Below, piece by piece: positions 3,306 to 11,235 of a stretch of 13,665 bases of DNA. Each line of letters starts with the position of its first letter. Within the stretch, counting starts at the first letter, position 1. A model generated the notes under the pieces. That model ran no database searches, was not told the DNA's origin, and saw only the letters and a list, made by a program, of their open reading frames with translations. The translations under genes and the position numbers were made by a program. Origin of the DNA: Thermoplasmata archaeon (GTDB lineage Archaea > Thermoplasmatota > Thermoplasmata > Halarchaeoplasmatales > Halarchaeoplasmataceae); the NCBI GenBank assembly GCA_007129655.1, contig SKVC01000053.1, forward strand, positions 1 through 13,665. Direction: 5' to 3'.

Positions 3306-5696
3306 TCACATAAAATCTTGAAGTGTGACCGGGTCATCGGTTTTCTTAACACCCTTTTTTTCTTTCTTTTCATCATTTTTAAATTGGTCTGAGAAAAGAT
3401 CAGATTGTTTGTTACCGGCCATTAGCCCCTTCATATCCCAGCCGAATACTTCTGTAACTCTAGATAATGTGCGAGCTAAACGTTCGGCATAGTATTCCCA
3501 ATCCGGGTCACCATCCATAGTTCCGTCTTGAAGCCAGGGAGAAACTTGTTGCGGAGTTATCTTACCGTTTATTACTACCCATGAAACTTTCATACCCGGG
3601 GTGAATTTGTAACCAGCTTCTTCCATTTTCTTAGCAGCCTGTACATTAGGCATGCTTTGTGGATTTACGTAGGATGAAAATTTTTTACATGTACGGGATA
3701 TAACCAATCTCTCCGGATCTATCTCCTTATTACGCGCACGTTCTATCCAATCCTTAGATGTTTCAATGGCGCCGTCTATATCGCCGTCCATTATACGATT
3801 AAATACATTTTCCAAGGCTTCGTTCTGAGCTTCGAAGGAATCGGTCCTCCTCAATTCATATCCTCTTACCAGTAATTCTTCCTTCGGCCAAATCACTTTA
3901 CCTACGTATCTCTTTTTACGGCCGTGACTGAAGAACGGATTGAGAACCTTTTCGAACTCCAGCACGATATCTCCCTTGGTATATTCATCGGCTATTTTTT
4001 TTGTTATCTCTACTGTTTTATCAAGGTCTTCATGTGGAGATAAAAAGAACACGCTGTCTGTATCAGAATATATTACCTCGTAACCTTCTTCTTCAAGATT
4101 ATCTATTACACGTTTTATGTTTTCCCTAGCAAAGGCTGTGATGCTCTCTCCTATACGTTCATCAGTAAAGCGATAAAATGAAGATGCAAACACACCGTAA
4201 AAGGAATTCATCAATATTTTGATCGCATCCTGTAAACCCTTGTAATATTTTCTTTCTTCTCCCTCCGAGTGCTTCATCTTCTCTTTTACATTGTCCCTTT
4301 CATCCATCAATTTTCGAAGTATATTTGGTAGGAGCCCTTCTTTCTGATCGGTGTTCTTGAATTTCTCACCGGTGGGGCTGTTGATCTTTCCATCTGGTGA
4401 AATAGTAGTAAAACAGATATTGTTTTCTATGATAATACTGGGGTACATACTTTTAAAATCCAGAACACTCACCCAGTGATATAATCCCGGTTTTATAGTG
4501 TGTACATAACCACCCTTTATTTTGCCTTTTTTTGTTCCTCCGCCGGTCAAGGGGACCGCGATGCCCTTTCTGTCGGCGGCTCTTATCAATATAGAATCTA
4601 CTAGTGTAGAAGTTCTACCGTTCAATCCCTCTTCAACAGGTAATTTAGAAACCGTAGCCATGTCCATTGCTTTTTCTAGAGAACCAAGTTCTAACAATAT
4701 TTCCAAAGCAAGTTCGGCATCTTTAAGACAGTATTCCTTGACCTTTTTCGGGTCGTCCTTCCATTCTTGGTCCATCTCTAAAGGATTAACATCGTCTTTT
4801 TCTTTGCCTAGCAGTTCTTTAGATACATGACCGAGCGTTTCCCTCTTAAGACTGAGTTCTTGCCTCACACACCACCATGCATCCGCGACTATTCTACCGG
4901 TCACACTCCATACACGATTATAAGCTTCTCTTATATTCGAACCGTCTCGTCCTATAAGCACTCCGCTTAAACCTAATTTACTTGCGCGTTTATCTATGTG
5001 GGGTAGGTCATATCCGTTTATGTTGTAGCCTGTGATAACGTCTGGATCCTGTTCTATTACGAATTGCTGAAAATTTTCCAAAATATCAGATTCTTCTCCG
5101 TCTAAGCACTTGGTTATCACTTGCTCTCCGTCTTTTACATAGCAGCAAATAGTGAATATTTCTTCGTTCTCTAAACTGTTCTCAATATCGAAGCTTAAAT
5201 ACTTTAATTCGGGTATAAACGAAGAGGCACTCTCTATCTTGTTTACTTCTACTACGTGCTCCGTAGTGTATTTATCATTTTCGATCAATTCTCCCTGTAC
5301 GAAAACCGTCGAACCCAAGTTACGATCATACAGAAACCGTTGAACAAAGGGGATATCCGCCGCGAGTATAGTATATTTAGAACGATACTTATCTCTATAA
5401 TTCGGAACCTTCCAGGGGTGTTTACATAAAACTTTTTTACAATTCTTTTCTTGCCCCTTATACCATAGCTTTGCGTTTTCTAATCTAACTATCTCTTCCT
5501 CGCTTCTCAATTCGTTCTGTGTATCTATATCCGGTTCAACAATGTAAAAATAAGGTCTAAATCCTCTTACGATTAATGTTACGGACTCACATTTTTCGTT
5601 CTTTCCGAACAGTTCTATCTTTACTCCATCCTTGGTTTGGCTGTAAGAACCTGATATTATCCTTACTTTTTCCTCTACAAGTTCATTTAGAGACAA
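3306..5696 (-). CDS. polB: Family B DNA polymerase (PolB) with 3'-5' exonuclease
   Basis: 796 residues, normal for archaeal PolB. The exonuclease has motif I FDIEN (D169 region), motif II YNINGYD (~224-230) and motif III YCLKDAELA (~320-328), all with acidic metal ligands intact. Polymerase motifs are A DFKSMYPSII (~413-422), B KILMNSFYG (~491-499) and C YSDTDS (~543-548) with both catalytic aspartates. KKRYVGK, typical of the family's DNA-contact region, follows. No intein interrupts motifs A-C. The C-terminus is Lys-rich and ends PVTLQDFM, a plausible PCNA-binding motif lacking the first Gln. The start is TTG 5696, inside the last codons of ychF (14-bp overlap). GTGATC four bases upstream matches the archaeal 16S anti-SD complement, supporting this start and translational coupling. 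Role: replicative or repair synthesis with proofreading. Confidence 0.97.
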   Translation of the reverse strand: MSLNELVEEKVRIISGSYSQTKDGVKIELFGKNEKCESVTLIVRGFRPYFYIVEPDIDTQNELRSEEEIVRLENAKLWYKGQEKNCKKVLCKHPWKVPNYRDKYRSKYTILAADIPFVQRFLYDRNLGSTVFVQGELIENDKYTTEHVVEVNKIESASSFIPELKYLSFDIENSLENEEIFTICCYVKDGEQVITKCLDGEESDILENFQQFVIEQDPDVITGYNINGYDLPHIDKRASKLGLSGVLIGRDGSNIREAYNRVWSVTGRIVADAWWCVRQELSLKRETLGHVSKELLGKEKDDVNPLEMDQEWKDDPKKVKEYCLKDAELALEILLELGSLEKAMDMATVSKLPVEEGLNGRTSTLVDSILIRAADRKGIAVPLTGGGTKKGKIKGGYVHTIKPGLYHWVSVLDFKSMYPSIIIENNICFTTISPDGKINSPTGEKFKNTDQKEGLLPNILRKLMDERDNVKEKMKHSEGEERKYYKGLQDAIKILMNSFYGVFASSFYRFTDERIGESITAFARENIKRVIDNLEEEGYEVIYSDTDSVFFLSPHEDLDKTVEITKKIADEYTKGDIVLEFEKVLNPFFSHGRKKRYVGKVIWPKEELLVRGYELRRTDSFEAQNEALENVFNRIMDGDIDGAIETSKDWIERARNKEIDPERLVISRTCKKFSSYVNPQSMPNVQAAKKMEEAGYKFTPGMKVSWVVINGKITPQQVSPWLQDGTMDGDPDWEYYAERLARTLSRVTEVFGWDMKGLMAGNKQSDLFSDQFKNDEKKEKKGVKKTDDPVTLQDFM
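3355..3380 (+). terminator. T-rich tract terminating pcna, embedded in the polB 3' end
   Basis: On the plus strand, a run of seven T is followed by further T-rich blocks and TTTTT at 3376-3380, 57-82 bp after the pcna stop. Archaeal termination needs mainly T tracts. On the minus strand the same bases encode the Lys-rich tail of PolB (DEKKEKKGVKK), so coding need alone could explain the tract. Confidence 0.4.
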
Positions 5697-6864
5697 TTTT
5701 GATCACATCGCCATCTTTCAAAACATGTTCTCTACCTATTATCCGTTCGGACTTTGCATCTACAGCACGAATAAAACCTTCTCCGATATCAGTATGAACC
5801 GAGAAGGCTAGGTCTTCTGCCGTGCTGCCCCGTGGTAAGAGATGTGCATCAGGGAGTATTCTATCTTCTTTATCGGTATAACTGTGTTCGTTTTCAACCG
5901 GATATACCACGATCATGTCCAAGAGTTCATAGACGGCCTTTTCGAGTGTCTTTTGAACTCCAAGTCCTCCGTTGTGTTCCATAAAATCAGCTATGGTACT
6001 TAAAGCGGCTTTCTGTCTTTGGGTCATATCATCTTTTATTATCTCGAAACTATCTTCTCCGGGTAGATAGTGGACTATTCCTGCTTCCGAGGCCTTTCGC
6101 AGTGCAAGTTCGTATTCAGCCGATGTCGGTATGACTTCATAGGGCAACTCCTTTAACGATTCGATCTTCTCCTCGGAGGCTAGATCCGCCTTATTTGCAG
6201 CGATTATCATAGGCTTGCTTTTCATACGTATATTATGCGCAAGCCGGAATAAGTCTTCGTCCGACCATTGTTTAGGATTGGGATTTAAGTCCATACCTCT
6301 CATTGCGAAAACTACTTTAGGTTCGGATATCCCCAGGCCGGAAAGCTGTTCAAAAATTAGATGTTCTACATTACCTCCGACCACTTCTATGCGTCGGGAT
6401 ACTCTATCCCAGTTCTTTTCCAAGATCCCCTTTAGCCAGTGATCTATTTCATTAGCAAGGAATGCCACATCTTCTCGAGGGTCATGTTCCCCCGTACTGC
6501 ATGGCTCCCCTTCACAATTAGTGCTCCCACTTGCATCGATTATATGGATCAAAGTCGATGCCTGTCTGAGGTCGTCTAGAAATTTATTACCTAACCCCTT
6601 CCCTTTATGGGCATCGGGAACTAAACCGGCAACATCTATTATTTTTATGGGGATCATACGTGTACCGTCGATGCAGGGAGTATGATTCGGATTGCAATCC
6701 ACTCCGAGTTCTTCATGAGGGCATTTGCTTCTTACGTATCCGACACCCTTGTTTGCATCTATGGTTGTAAAAGGATAAGATGCCATCTCTACGTCTGCCC
6801 GGGTCGCTGCAGAAAAGAAAGTGCTTTTGCCCACGTTAGGCTTTCCTACGAGTCCTACCTCCAT
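5683..6864 (-). CDS. ychF: YchF-type (Obg-like) translation-associated GTPase/ATPase with TGS domain
   Basis: 393 residues, as in archaeal YchF. G1 is GKPNVGKS (7-14), G3 is DVAG (77-80) followed by LVPDAHKGKGLGNKFLDDLR, a family signature, G4 is NKAD (224-227) and G5 is TSAE (247-250). A Cys-containing insert (C48, C57, C64) is usual in the archaeal branch. The C-terminal ~80 residues (HLLPRGSTAEDLAF to KDGDVIKIVSK) form a TGS domain. The family associates with ribosomes and nucleotides, and its bacterial and human relatives can prefer ATP; nucleotide choice cannot be read here. The gene starts at ATG 6864, 36 bp after the TPR gene's stop, and its last 14 bp overlap polB, so the three are probably one transcript. 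No strong Shine-Dalgarno precedes the ATG. Confidence 0.95.
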   Translation of the reverse strand: MEVGLVGKPNVGKSTFFSAATRADVEMASYPFTTIDANKGVGYVRSKCPHEELGVDCNPNHTPCIDGTRMIPIKIIDVAGLVPDAHKGKGLGNKFLDDLRQASTLIHIIDASGSTNCEGEPCSTGEHDPREDVAFLANEIDHWLKGILEKNWDRVSRRIEVVGGNVEHLIFEQLSGLGISEPKVVFAMRGMDLNPNPKQWSDEDLFRLAHNIRMKSKPMIIAANKADLASEEKIESLKELPYEVIPTSAEYELALRKASEAGIVHYLPGEDSFEIIKDDMTQRQKAALSTIADFMEHNGGLGVQKTLEKAVYELLDMIVVYPVENEHSYTDKEDRILPDAHLLPRGSTAEDLAFSVHTDIGEGFIRAVDAKSERIIGREHVLKDGDVIKIVSK

Positions 6865-6900
6865 GGTATCTACCTTGTGAACCCTAATAGCATAAAGGGG

Positions 6901-9045
6901 TTATATTCTTTCGCTTTCAAGCTTTTTTAAAAGTTCAACTATCTTTGGATATTCTCCACCGGACATATCATTAACGATACGAGCATACTCAAGTGCTTTC
7001 TTTTTGTTGCCTGATTCCATATATAGAACCGCTTTTTTATACCATGCAGGTTCGAAATCTTCAGATATGCCTATGCAGGCATCGAAGGCTCTCATGGCAC
7101 CTTTTTTATCTCCGAGTTCTGCCAAGGCGACACCTAAACCATAGATAGCACTAACACTGTCCTCTCTTTCTTTAGTGAGTTTTTTAAACAGATCTTTTGC
7201 CTCGTTAAAATTCTCCGATTCAAGAAAGATGTTCCCCTTTAGAAGTCTTACTTCCCAATCATCTTCATCTAAAATAAGTAGAGCAGGTTCATGATCCCCT
7301 TTATCGGAAAGAAATCGTGCATATGCAATTTTTGCTTCTGTACCATTTGACTCAAAAGCCTTTTGAAAGGAATTCTCGGCCTTTTCATCGTTTCCCATAT
7401 TATGATAAGCTTGTCCTCTTAGAACAAGTAATTTAGTATCATCAAATACCTCAGATGCTCGATTTGCGTCGATAACGGCTTCTCGATACTGCTTAGTTTC
7501 AATCAGCATATTTATTTTTTTTAACCACCCTTTTTTATAGGTTTTATCCTTCTTTACTATACGTTGATATGTTTCCAAAGCCTCTTTAAATCGACCCAGA
7601 TCTTCCAAGAGTTCACCTTTGGATACCAAAGTCTCTATTTTAGCAAAGTTCTCGTAGTTTTTTTCATAGGATCTAAGTGCCTCTTCATAGGATCTAAGAG
7701 ATTCTTCGTATTTACCTAATTCTTCTAATAAATCTCCACGCATTACCCATGCTTCGGCGTAATTTGGATTTAGTCTGATAACTTCTTCGAGTGTATCCAG
7801 TGTATCTTCGGTCATCCCACGTATATTCAATATAGTTGCCTTTGTAAACCACGCTTTTTCACTCTTTGGATTTAGATCGATAGATATGTTTACTTCTTCT
7901 AAACCCTCTTCTTCTTTACCGGTTTTTGCGAGTGAATAGCCCAATGCGAAATGGAAGTAATCCATATCTGGTTTTAATTCGATCGCTTTTTTGTGATACT
8001 CTATAGAATCTTCGTACTTTTCTAGCTTATCAAGGGAGTTACCTATATTATTCCATGCGATTGCATATTCCGGATTCACTTCTATTGCCTTTAAAAAGTA
8101 TGGTACGCACTCATCGTATTTCTCCAGATTATAAAGTGCGTTTCCAAGGTTATTCCATAGTACCTCGTTGTCAGGATCTGATTTAGAAGCTTCTTTGTAG
8201 TGGAACAATGATTTCTCATATTCTCCACGAGTGTGATATAGATAAGCTAAATTGTAATGGGCGGAGCCGAAATTAGGATCCAGTTCAAGAGCCTTAAGAT
8301 AACAAGGAATCGCTTCGGAATATCTACCGATAGAAAATAAAACGAAGCCTTTGTTATTCCATACTTCCTTATCTTTATTATCAATTGAGAGAATCATGTC
8401 GTATGTTTCATAGGCGGCTTCGAATATACCAAGATTGAATAGAGCATCACCCCTTCTCTTCCAAACTTCTAAATTATCTTCGTCTTCGTTCAGTATTTCG
8501 TCATATATTTTAAGTGCGTCTCTGTGGGCCCCTAGTTCATCGAAAACTTCTCCCTTTAACATCATCAATAAATGACGGTCTTCATCACCATATTTAAGGC
8601 CTTCATCAGCACATTTTTTAGCTTTACGTCTTTCACCGAGATTGATATATGCAAATGCCTTATCAAAGTAGGGTTCGTAATATCCCGGATCAAGTTCAAT
8701 TGCCTGATCGTAATATTGGATAGCTTCTTTATATCGACCCAAATATGAAAGGGAATTACCTTTGTTGTGCCATGCAGTGACATAGCTCGGTTCTATATCC
8801 AATGCCATTTCGTAACAACGGATGGCTTCTTCGTGTCTTTCAAGTGCATCTAGAGCTACTCCTTTGTTGTTATAGATTATCTCATCACTCTCTACCTGTA
8901 GTGCACGATCATAGAATTCTATGGCTCCGAGATAATTTTCTTCGTCGCATAGCTCATCCCCTTTTTGCAATAGTTTTACAACATCTTTATCGAGGGAGCA
9001 ATTCCCAGACATCGATTCTGGTGATTTTACAGGTAAGTTCATCAT
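6901..9045 (-). CDS. Large TPR-repeat protein
   Basis: 714 residues, almost entirely tetratricopeptide repeats from about residue 28 to the end; I estimate 17-20, with typical units such as AWHNKGNSLSYLGRYKEAI and IELDP turns. TPR solenoids bind other proteins; no enzymatic domain, signal peptide or membrane segment is visible. The repeats are most regular in the first two-thirds and looser later (~470-700). A 21-bp near-duplication (15-bp motif at 7663-7677 and 7684-7698) makes a doubled SYEEALR-type segment, adding exactly seven residues inside one repeat. The start is ATG 9045 or the next codon, also ATG; GGAGAT just upstream is a good ribosome site. ychF begins 36 bp after its stop. A scaffold for partner proteins is likely, but the partner is unknown. 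Confidence 0.9.
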   Translation of the reverse strand: MMNLPVKSPESMSGNCSLDKDVVKLLQKGDELCDEENYLGAIEFYDRALQVESDEIIYNNKGVALDALERHEEAIRCYEMALDIEPSYVTAWHNKGNSLSYLGRYKEAIQYYDQAIELDPGYYEPYFDKAFAYINLGERRKAKKCADEGLKYGDEDRHLLMMLKGEVFDELGAHRDALKIYDEILNEDEDNLEVWKRRGDALFNLGIFEAAYETYDMILSIDNKDKEVWNNKGFVLFSIGRYSEAIPCYLKALELDPNFGSAHYNLAYLYHTRGEYEKSLFHYKEASKSDPDNEVLWNNLGNALYNLEKYDECVPYFLKAIEVNPEYAIAWNNIGNSLDKLEKYEDSIEYHKKAIELKPDMDYFHFALGYSLAKTGKEEEGLEEVNISIDLNPKSEKAWFTKATILNIRGMTEDTLDTLEEVIRLNPNYAEAWVMRGDLLEELGKYEESLRSYEEALRSYEKNYENFAKIETLVSKGELLEDLGRFKEALETYQRIVKKDKTYKKGWLKKINMLIETKQYREAVIDANRASEVFDDTKLLVLRGQAYHNMGNDEKAENSFQKAFESNGTEAKIAYARFLSDKGDHEPALLILDEDDWEVRLLKGNIFLESENFNEAKDLFKKLTKEREDSVSAIYGLGVALAELGDKKGAMRAFDACIGISEDFEPAWYKKAVLYMESGNKKKALEYARIVNDMSGGEYPKIVELLKKLESERI

Positions 9046-9072
9046 CTATCTCCAAATGAATGGAATTTTGAT

Positions 9073-9084
9073 AAAAATAAAAAA
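9073..9084 (-). terminator. T tracts after the zinc-ribbon gene, possibly also a TATA element for the TPR gene
   Basis: Read on the minus strand this is T6-A-T5, 29-40 bases past the stop at 9113, a typical archaeal T-tract terminator. It also lies about 28-39 bases before the TPR start at 9045, so the AT-rich element could serve as a weak TATA box for that gene. Either reading implies the TPR-ychF-polB run is at least partly independent of the gene before it. Confidence 0.4.
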
Positions 9085-9112
9085 GAAGGGGGTGATAAAA
9101 GGTTTTCTGAAT

Positions 9113-10351
9113 TTATACTATCCTCTTTTTCTTAGTGGATTTTTCTTTCTTCTCTATGTCTGCACCACATGCGTAGCACATCTCTGCATCTGCACTGAGT
9201 TCCGTACCACAGACGGGGCAATTCAAACCATCGGAAGAATCTTCTCCGCCTATCTCCGTCCCACAAGCATAGCATATCTCCGCATCTGCACTTAGTTCTG
9301 TACTGCAGTTTGGACATATAGGGGCACCTTCTTCCTCTTCTTCGTCCTCTTCTTCGTCCGTACCGATCTCAGTTCCACATGCGTAGCAAATCTCTGCATC
9401 TTCGCTTAGCTCAGTGCCGCAGTTGGAGCAAGAAAGTCCTTCGGCTTCTTCCTCAGTTTCCTCTTCTTCGGCTTCTTCCTCAGTTTCCTCTTCTTCGGCT
9501 TCTTCCTCAGTTTCTTCTTCTTCGGCTTCTTCCTCAGTTTCTTCTTCTTCGGCTTCTTCCTCAGTTTCTTCTTCTTCGGTTTCTTCCTCTTCTCTTTCGG
9601 GAGGTGCCTCTACATCGGGAACTTCACTGATCTCATCGGCGGAAGGTGTTTCAACACGATCGGGCATAGTAGGAATATCCACACTAGCTATCTCCGCTGC
9701 TTCGCCAAGAGCCTCTTTCTCGCGTTCAAGCATCTTTCGGTGTGCTTCCAGCAATTTGCTTCTAGTGTCAGATAATTTTTTATCCTGATTTAAAAGCATC
9801 TTCTCTTTTTCTATTATATCTCTGCTGCTGTCAATATTAGATCCAAGAGATGTTTGCAATTCTGCGAGGGAATCCAAAACTTCTTGACGCTTTACGAGCA
9901 TTTCCTCTTCCTTGGTAACTATCGCCTCTTCTCTATCATCAAGGTCATCCTCCCTTTCGAGGATGGCTTCTTCCCGGGATACCAAATTTTCCTGTTTTGA
10001 AGCTATACTTTGATGTAGTTCTTCTACAGACTTTGTTTTGGAAAGTAATGAGTCTCTTACAGATTTTAGTTCACTGCGCTCTTGATCTAATTCCTGCCTT
10101 GCCTCGTTTATACGCTGCCTTGAACCTTCGATCTCAGATCGTATAGATTTAAGTTCTTCCGCTTCTGTAGCTAGTTCGCTTTGTTTTGAATCTATAGAAT
10201 TTTCCTTTTCACGAAGTTCATTTTCTTTTTGCTCAAGACTGCGCTCCCTTTCTGAAAGTCCTTCTGCTCGTTCGTCAAGCTCTTTCTTCTGTTGTTTCAG
10301 CTTCCCCATGAAGCCTTCCATTTCGTTAAGAAATCCATCATCTTCTGCCAA
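9113..10351 (-). CDS. Coiled-coil protein with acidic repeat and three C-terminal zinc ribbons
   Basis: 412 residues in three parts. Residues ~8-230 are a long coiled coil, rich in Glu, Lys, Gln and Leu with very few Pro or Gly. Residues ~232-305 are an acidic linker with TEEEAEEEE repeated. Residues 306-412 contain three zinc ribbons of identical spacing CxxC-x10-CxxC: C308/C311/C322/C325, C346/C349/C360/C363 and C378/C381/C392/C395, each with GTELSxDAE-like text between. The tail is Lys-rich (KKEKSTKKKRIV), opposite in charge to the linker. No membrane segment. Similar zinc-ribbon plus coiled-coil proteins are common in archaea without assigned roles; a scaffold or nucleic-acid-associated role is inference. 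The start is TTG 10351, preceded by GGGGG seven bases upstream and a TATA box ~53 bp upstream. The first in-frame ATG is codon 11. Confidence 0.85.
   Translation of the reverse strand: MAEDDGFLNEMEGFMGKLKQQKKELDERAEGLSERERSLEQKENELREKENSIDSKQSELATEAEELKSIRSEIEGSRQRINEARQELDQERSELKSVRDSLLSKTKSVEELHQSIASKQENLVSREEAILEREDDLDDREEAIVTKEEEMLVKRQEVLDSLAELQTSLGSNIDSSRDIIEKEKMLLNQDKKLSDTRSKLLEAHRKMLEREKEALGEAAEIASVDIPTMPDRVETPSADEISEVPDVEAPPEREEEETEEEETEEEAEEEETEEEAEEEETEEEAEEEETEEEAEEEETEEEAEGLSCSNCGTELSEDAEICYACGTEIGTDEEEDEEEEEGAPICPNCSTELSADAEICYACGTEIGGEDSSDGLNCPVCGTELSADAEMCYACGADIEKKEKSTKKKRIV
9443..9577 (-). repeat. Five tandem 27-bp repeats encoding an acidic nonapeptide
   Basis: Five contiguous copies of a 27-bp unit encode TEEEAEEEE within the acidic linker. 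Copies differ at one synonymous position (C in the two copies nearest the zinc ribbons, T in the other three). Partial units flank them. Copy number probably varies between strains. Confidence 0.9.
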
Positions 10352-10403
10352 TTTTATTCCCCCAATTTTATTGAGTTTGATTTGTTACCTAATAGTGCTT
10401 CTG

Positions 10404-10412
10404 TTTTATATA
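10404..10412 (-). promoter_or_regulatory. TATA box of the zinc-ribbon gene
   Basis: On the minus strand this reads TTATATAAA, a strong archaeal TATA element in the 87-bp gap after the ATPase gene. The predicted start near 10382 gives a ~30-nt leader holding the GGGGG ribosome site before TTG 10351. The gene is therefore likely transcribed on its own as well as by any read-through. Confidence 0.6.
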
Positions 10413-10438
10413 ACTTACTAATACTTTGCATGATATCA

Positions 10439-11149
10439 CTATTCAAATATGGGCCCTAGTACGGTTAGCCCTTTGTCTCCTACTTCCAGAGCGTGTTTTT
10501 CCATGCTGTGTCTGCATGCACGCATCTTTTCTATCTGTAAATATCTAGTCAATTTTCCTCTGTTCCTGTCTAATCCTAACATTATCAATCCGTCTACAAG
10601 GAAACCTTCGTTACCGAGCAGATTAGCCTCGCTACCGATACTTCGTTCCATAACGATGAAACAGTAAAGGTCGAGATCCCGCAGCAACTTAAAGAAATGG
10701 AACATCTTTTTTCTCATATTCTCTTCATGTTCCATCAACGAATACAAAGCTCCCAAAGAGTCAAGGGCGAATACCTTAAAACGGTCTCCTCTTACTTCTT
10801 TAAAATGTCTGAGCATTTTTTCTAGAAAGTCGACGTAGTCGGTTTCTTCACCTTCTTCAACTATCTGATCGATATCTCTTATATCCGTTATATCTGATAT
10901 CTGCATATTCAAGCTGAGGTCTATACCTAAACTCTGCATGTTGTTTAAGTGACTATCCACAGTCTCTTCTAACGTAGTGTAGAGCCCGAAATCACCCGTT
11001 TTCTCCACGTATTTAGTCATAAGGTAGTAGCAAAAACTAGTTTTCATTGAACCCGGCGGACCGGTTATCAGAACAACCTTCGGTGGCTCTATATCGGTGT
11101 GAAACACCCTATCAAGACCCGGTATCGTATCCCTAAACATGTCTATCAC
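10439..11149 (-). CDS. RAD55/KaiC-like RecA-superfamily ATPase
   Basis: 236 residues, one RecA-type domain. Walker A is GPPGSMKTS (30-38), with Met where the classical motif has Gly before Lys, a variant I recall from archaeal KaiC/GvpD-like ATPases. Walker B is KVFALDSLGAL (~124-134). The opening IPGLDRVF and following TTLEETVDSHLNNMQSLGIDL match the KaiC-like pattern. Single-domain members lack the duplicated KaiC architecture and its phosphorylation site, so a clock role should not be assumed; known relatives act in signalling, gas-vesicle control and recombination. The annotated start is GTG 11149. ATG 11140, three codons in, is preceded by GTGAT at good spacing and is an equally good start. 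It diverges from pyrD across 86 bp and precedes the zinc-ribbon gene by 87 bp. Confidence 0.85.
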   Translation of the reverse strand: MIDMFRDTIPGLDRVFHTDIEPPKVVLITGPPGSMKTSFCYYLMTKYVEKTGDFGLYTTLEETVDSHLNNMQSLGIDLSLNMQISDITDIRDIDQIVEEGEETDYVDFLEKMLRHFKEVRGDRFKVFALDSLGALYSLMEHEENMRKKMFHFFKLLRDLDLYCFIVMERSIGSEANLLGNEGFLVDGLIMLGLDRNRGKLTRYLQIEKMRACRHSMEKHALEVGDKGLTVLGPIFE

Positions 11150-11235
11150 TTTACTACCTTAAGAACTATTTCACATTTAAGCATATCGATAGATTTAGGC
11201 CCAAACTTTTAATCCTAATATGCAAATCGGGGTTC
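11150..11235. promoter_or_regulatory. Divergent promoter region between the ATPase gene and pyrD
   Basis: This 86-bp AT-rich gap must hold both promoters. CTTTTAATC at 11206-11214 is a TATA candidate for pyrD, about 26 bp before its ATG; GGGG sits four bases before the ATG. On the other strand, CTTAAATG near 11175-11182 is a TATA candidate for the ATPase gene, about 28 bp before its GTG. Both predict very short or absent leaders. No clear palindrome is present. Confidence 0.4.

Noticed and set aside
9056..9788. Plus-strand frames opposite the zinc-ribbon gene, including a Ser-rich one
   Set aside because: They are antisense of the Glu-rich repeat and zinc ribbons; the minus strand has clear domains, a ribosome site and a promoter.
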